Source of the DNA: JANQLU01 sp964434955 | GTDB taxonomy: Bacteria; Planctomycetota; Planctomycetia; Pirellulales; Pirellulaceae | Assembly (NCBI GenBank): GCA_964434955.1 | Contig: CAYSXI010000205.1 | Location: forward strand, 1 to 9,021 | Length of the DNA: 9,021 nucleotides | Reading direction: 5' to 3' | Part shown: positions 5,626 through 9,021 of the stretch, one piece after another | Layout of the letters: each line of letters opens with the position of its first letter | Numbering within the stretch: position 1 is the first letter of the stretch | Notes under the pieces: generated by a model | Seen by the model: the letters and a program-made list of their open reading frames with translations, nothing else | Told to the model about the DNA's origin: nothing | Databases searched by the model: none | Program-made: the position numbers and the translations under genes

Positions 5626-7317
5626 ATGCATGATTCAATCAAGAATTTCCACCTTACTCTTGATGCCTTGGCTTCCGAATGCGCAAGCGCGCCATTGGTC
5701 GAATCGAATGTCGATTTCAAAGGCATGTTCGGCAGCAAGATCAAAGACGCCATTGGCTGGGGATTGCCTCGACCAATGAAGCAGAGCGCAGCGGATCGAT
5801 GGCAGGTCGTAAAGACAGCGGAAATCGACGAAGTCATTGCACGTCTTCAAACTTTGCTTGAAAACTTCTTGGACAGTCCCGATCAAGAACCAGTCGGGAT
5901 TGAGATTCTGGCAATTGCTTATCAAATTTCGACGCCCAAGTTCCAAGCACAACCGGCAAAGCTCTCGAAGGTTGTCCAACATCTTCTGGAGGCGGATGAC
6001 GAATCGGGCATCGTGATCGAATCAATGCCGCTCCTCTCCCAACTGGTTTCCGTTGAGCTACCACTGGTCTTGGCGGCCCAGTTCCCAGGTGTTGAAGGCG
6101 TAAATTCTTTGGCCGATCGAGCCCTCTATCGTTTCTCGCGATCCATGGAACGACTGCTGGATGTCAACGGAGCTCTTGAGTCCAAACACTGTGGCCAATG
6201 GTTTTCACTTCTCGGAGCCTGGACGCGCTGCCGCGCTCTAGCCAACCATTTGCATCAGAATCTTCACTCCGAAGACGACGACATTCAATTTGAATGGTTT
6301 GTTCGACAATCTCTCAAGTTGATCGGGCCAAATCGCAATCCCATTTTTTCTTCGCTGCAAACGGGCGCCGACAAAGATCTGATCCGCCTTGCGGTTTCGT
6401 TTTCGAGTGACGCGCGCGACCGAATCCTCGCCGATCAATGGCTCAAAAAATCGAAACCTGTTGCGGTTGCATTTGAATACGACGAGCAAGGATTTTGTTC
6501 GGAATGGGGCCAAGTCGCCTTGTTATGTTCCCAGGTCTCCAGGAACGCACCCAAACTGGGCGTACAATTTAGAGACCGCCAATGTCGAATCGAACTGACT
6601 TCTCGCCTGGCACTCTTGACCGGAAATCTGGAAACCGCCCTTTCCGCGGACGGCCAGCCATTGGCTCAGGATACTCCTTGGGCTGTGAATCTTTGGCATC
6701 AGGACGAAGACGCCGAGATGCTCGAGCTGGAAGCCGAATTCGGGTTCGCGACGATCCAACGACAATTCCTTGTTTCTCGTGACGACGATTTGTTTTACGC
6801 GGCAGATACCATCTTCTTCCAGGAACCTCACGCATTCGATTATTCCATTTCAATCCCATCCGAGCCAACAACAAAACGTCTACCGGAGATCGAAACCCAG
6901 GAAGTCTATTTCGTCGAAGGTGAAAAAATTCGTTCCCTATTTGTGCCCCTCGCTTGTCCGGAATGGCCAGACCGATACTCGGATTCCAAGTTCTCGATGC
7001 ATGAGAATGGTTTTCAAATCCAGGTCAAAAGTGAGGGCAGGGGGGTCTACGTCCCCTGGGCGGTGGATCTGAATTCGAAACGAAGCAAAAAGCCGAGAAC
7101 CTGGAGACAACTTACGGTCGCCGAACAATTGAGCCCATGCCGATTCGATCAGGCCTCTGGTTTCCGGTTTCGGATCGGCAATCAACAATGGCTTTTCTAT
7201 CGCTCGCTTGAACAACCTTCCAATCGAACTGTTCTCGGACAAAACTTTGCATGTGAGTTTTTCGCCGGACGATTTGGCGAGGATGGTTCAACAACGGAAC
7301 TCATCACAGTGGAATAG
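5626..7317 (+). CDS. Uncharacterised 563-residue protein
   Basis: I do not recognise a characterised family. The protein has no signal peptide and no membrane segment, so it is probably cytoplasmic. Residues 1-280 look mostly helical, with conserved-looking patches GWGLPRPMKQSAADRW (44-59), GQWFSLLGAWTRCRALA (190-206) and FEWFVRQSLKLIG (222-234). Residues 280-563 look beta-rich: LWHQDEDAEMLELEAEFG (356-373), IQRQFLVSRDDDLFYAADT (377-395), QQWLFYRSLEQPSNRTVLGQ (520-539) and FFAGRF (545-550). The second half faintly recalls beta-sandwich domains at the C-terminus of heparinase II/III-like proteins, but I see no catalytic signature. The ATG at 5626-5628 lacks a Shine-Dalgarno, so a later start is possible. 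Its stop is 2 nt before the yggS start, so the two are probably co-transcribed and translationally coupled. Confidence 0.8.
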   Translation: MHDSIKNFHLTLDALASECASAPLVESNVDFKGMFGSKIKDAIGWGLPRPMKQSAADRWQVVKTAEIDEVIARLQTLLENFLDSPDQEPVGIEILAIAYQISTPKFQAQPAKLSKVVQHLLEADDESGIVIESMPLLSQLVSVELPLVLAAQFPGVEGVNSLADRALYRFSRSMERLLDVNGALESKHCGQWFSLLGAWTRCRALANHLHQNLHSEDDDIQFEWFVRQSLKLIGPNRNPIFSSLQTGADKDLIRLAVSFSSDARDRILADQWLKKSKPVAVAFEYDEQGFCSEWGQVALLCSQVSRNAPKLGVQFRDRQCRIELTSRLALLTGNLETALSADGQPLAQDTPWAVNLWHQDEDAEMLELEAEFGFATIQRQFLVSRDDDLFYAADTIFFQEPHAFDYSISIPSEPTTKRLPEIETQEVYFVEGEKIRSLFVPLACPEWPDRYSDSKFSMHENGFQIQVKSEGRGVYVPWAVDLNSKRSKKPRTWRQLTVAEQLSPCRFDQASGFRFRIGNQQWLFYRSLEQPSNRTVLGQNFACEFFAGRFGEDGSTTELITVE

Positions 7318-7319
7318 TT

Positions 7320-8024
7320 ATGAATACGCGGCAGTCGATTCTGAAGCGCAATGTCGAATCGGTTTTGGAACGAATCGAGGCGGCCGCGAGTCGCGCCAAT
7401 CGATCCCGCGACGAAATCACCCTCGTCGCTGTCACCAAATATGTCGACTCCGACGTCGTGCTCGATCTGGCATCCACGGGAATTCAAACCTTTGGTGAGA
7501 GTCGCCCTCAAGTTCTTTGGGACAAATTCGAACGTTTACAAGATGAAAAATTTGAGTGGCATTTGATCGGGCATTTGCAACGCAACAAGGTTAAACGAAC
7601 GTTGCCGATGGTGTCGATGATCCATTCCGTCGACAGCCTGCGTTTGTTGGCAGAAATCGAAAAGGAAGCTCGCGCCGCTGCGACCCGCATTTCGGTGTTG
7701 CTTGAGTTCAACATATCGGGGGATGTCGCCAAGCATGGTATTTCCGACACGGACCTGGATGCCATGGTTGGGCTCTCGATCGAGTCGCCGGCAGTTGAGA
7801 TCGTTGGCCTGATGGGAATGGGTGGACTTGCCAGCAGCGAAGCCGAGACGCGACAACAGTTCGCGGAGCTTCGAAACCGACGTGACGCAATGGCGGCGAG
7901 GTTTCCCGATGAGCTGGATCTAAAATTTCTTTCCATGGGAATGAGCGGCGACTTCGAATGGGCGATCGAGGAAGGGGCCACGCATGTTCGAATCGGCAGT
8001 GTCCTGTTTGACGGAATTCGCTGA
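7320..8024 (+). CDS. yggS: YggS/PLPBP-family pyridoxal phosphate homeostasis protein
   Basis: A 234-residue PLP-binding protein with the single alanine-racemase-like TIM-barrel of the YggS/PROSC family. Members bind PLP without known enzymatic activity and affect vitamin B6 and amino-acid homeostasis in the cytoplasm. LVAVTK (35-40) gives the expected PLP lysine, Lys40. HLIGHLQRNK (81-90) is the family signature. SMGMSGDFEWAIEEGATHVR (205-224) followed by IGS (225-227) forms the phosphate-binding region. The family's FGENYVQE-type stretch reads FGESRPQVLWDK here (58-69), so the usual Asn is Ser. Length is typical. The ATG at 7320 lies 2 nt after the preceding stop codon and has only a weak ribosome binding site, which suggests translational coupling. 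Confidence 0.95.
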   Translation: MNTRQSILKRNVESVLERIEAAASRANRSRDEITLVAVTKYVDSDVVLDLASTGIQTFGESRPQVLWDKFERLQDEKFEWHLIGHLQRNKVKRTLPMVSMIHSVDSLRLLAEIEKEARAAATRISVLLEFNISGDVAKHGISDTDLDAMVGLSIESPAVEIVGLMGMGGLASSEAETRQQFAELRNRRDAMAARFPDELDLKFLSMGMSGDFEWAIEEGATHVRIGSVLFDGIR

Positions 8025-8045
8025 CCGTTGCCACGATCGGCGCAC

Positions 8046-8074
8046 AAAAAAAGGGCGAAAATCATTCGCCCTTT
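8046..8074 (-). terminator. Terminator between yggS and the POT transporter
   Basis: AAAGGGCGAA (8050-8059) pairs perfectly with TTCGCCCTTT (8065-8074) around a 5-nt loop. On the minus strand the stem runs into seven T (complement of 8052-8046), so it is a clear terminator for the transporter gene. On the plus strand the trailing ctttgctttgg is a poorer T-tract, so it may also stop yggS transcription but less strongly. Confidence 0.85.
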
Positions 8075-8092
8075 GCTTTGGTTGTTTCAGGA

Positions 8093-9021
8093 TTACTTGG
8101 CTTTGTCGTCGCCGCTGTCCAAGGTATCCAGATGCATCAAGCGGGTGATCAATGGCGAAATCAGGATAAAGACGATACCTACGCCCACGGCCGTCCAACC
8201 GATCTTGGAATAGACTCCCGTCATGGTGGTCATATAGGAAATCGCTTCTTCACTACCCGGCACCATCTCCTCATTTCCGCCTTCCAGTTTTCCTGCGCCC
8301 GAAGCCTGTGCAATCAACCCCGCGGCAAAGTTGCCCGTTGCCGAAGCGAAGAACCAGGTTCCCATAATGATCGACGCAAGATGGGCTGGAGCCAAACGAT
8401 TCATCGCACTGAGCCCAACCGGTGACAAGCAAAGCTCACCGGTCGTATGCAAAAGATAAATCAGGAAGATGAAGATGACTGGCGTCAGGTTTCCAAGCCC
8501 AGCGCCCTTGGCACCCATGTTCAGAATCAGGAAGCCCGCTCCAAGTTGAATCATTCCGAGTCCGAACTTGGCAGCCGCCGAAGGCTCAAGGCCCTTACGT
8601 GCCAGGAATGTCCACAAGGCCGCGAGCACCGGTGCGAGCAAGACGATGTAAATCGCGTTAATCGACTGGAACATCGAGGCTTTAACATCAAAGCCAAATA
8701 TCTTTCGATCCACCATTCGGTCGGTCATCAAGTTGAGTGACGAGCCGGCCTGCTCAAACAACGCCCAAAACAGGATCGATCCAAATATCAAGAACAACGC
8801 GGCGAAAATCCTGTTTCGCTCGTGCGGCGTCAATTTGATTACCGCCGTGAAGATAACATAAGAAACCAGGAGCAAACCAAAGATTCCCAGCAGCCAGCCG
8901 ACGACCGATTGATTTTGAACCAACCACCAACAGGCGACGACGGCAATCAAACCAATGATGTAAAGAATCCACTCGAAATTGATGATGCCCACTTTCGACT
9001 TCAACTTGGTTGGGTCGGGAG
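8093..9021 (-). CDS. POT/PTR-family peptide MFS transporter, C-terminal part
   Basis: This partial gene has its stop at 8093-8095 and continues past the right edge, in frame to the last base (visible N-terminal residues PDPTKLKSKVG). The roughly 308 visible residues cover about eight membrane segments, such as WILYIIGLIAVVACWWLV, IFAALFLIFGSILFWALF and TPVIFIFLIYLLHTTGEL. Family-like motifs are ALFEQAGSSLNLMTDR in the TM7 region and GELCLSPVGLSAMNRLAP followed by IIMGTWFFASATGNFAAGL near TM10-11, typical of proton-dependent oligopeptide transporters of the inner membrane. The short acidic tail DTLDSGDDKAK is cytoplasmic. The start is not visible. The soluble loop GKLEGGNEEMVPGSEEA before the last segment is probably periplasmic. 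Di-/tripeptide uptake is inferred from family membership. Confidence 0.92.
   Translation of the reverse strand, partial: PDPTKLKSKVGIINFEWILYIIGLIAVVACWWLVQNQSVVGWLLGIFGLLLVSYVIFTAVIKLTPHERNRIFAALFLIFGSILFWALFEQAGSSLNLMTDRMVDRKIFGFDVKASMFQSINAIYIVLLAPVLAALWTFLARKGLEPSAAAKFGLGMIQLGAGFLILNMGAKGAGLGNLTPVIFIFLIYLLHTTGELCLSPVGLSAMNRLAPAHLASIIMGTWFFASATGNFAAGLIAQASGAGKLEGGNEEMVPGSEEAISYMTTMTGVYSKIGWTAVGVGIVFILISPLITRLMHLDTLDSGDDKAK

Overview
The window looks like chromosomal DNA of a planctomycete, probably a member of the Pirellulaceae. This is inferred from several signs: a secreted peptidase with a PEP-CTERM anchor, a Tat-type lipoprotein start, a secreted YdjY-domain protein of the kind common in planctomycetes, and intergenic repeats with an 'acgagca...aagcgc(a/c)agcga' core that resemble repeats I recall from Rhodopirellula-like genomes. 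No species can be named from the sequence alone.

Layout. At the left edge is the start of a minus-strand Tat lipoprotein gene (1-111). A divergent intergenic region of about 270 bp separates it from a plus-strand M64-type metallopeptidase with a signal peptide and a PEP-CTERM tail (381-1691), which ends in a strong intrinsic terminator (1741-1770). A repeat-rich stretch containing a 100-N assembly gap follows (about 1787-2028). Next come three minus-strand genes, in transcription order: a secreted YdjY-domain protein (4594-5436), the ribosome-associated GTPase hflX (2870-4429) and a short-chain dehydrogenase (2082-2870). hflX and the dehydrogenase share one base at their stop/start (TAATG), so they are probably co-transcribed and translationally coupled. 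Divergent from this group is a plus-strand pair 2 nt apart: an unrecognised 563-residue protein (5626-7317) and a YggS/PLPBP-family pyridoxal-phosphate protein (7320-8024). The right edge holds the C-terminal part of a minus-strand POT-family peptide transporter (8093-9021). It converges on yggS across a hairpin terminator (8050-8074).

Functionally these are mostly ordinary chromosomal genes: surface proteolysis, ribosome rescue, B6 homeostasis and peptide uptake. I see no mobile element, CRISPR array, RNA gene or defence-like cassette. The points most worth a second look are the PEP-CTERM-anchored M64 peptidase, the tandem PNANG repeat in the HflX tail, the 47-bp tandem repeat that probably broke the assembly, the three-half-site palindrome upstream of the Tat lipoprotein, and the unknown protein paired with yggS.
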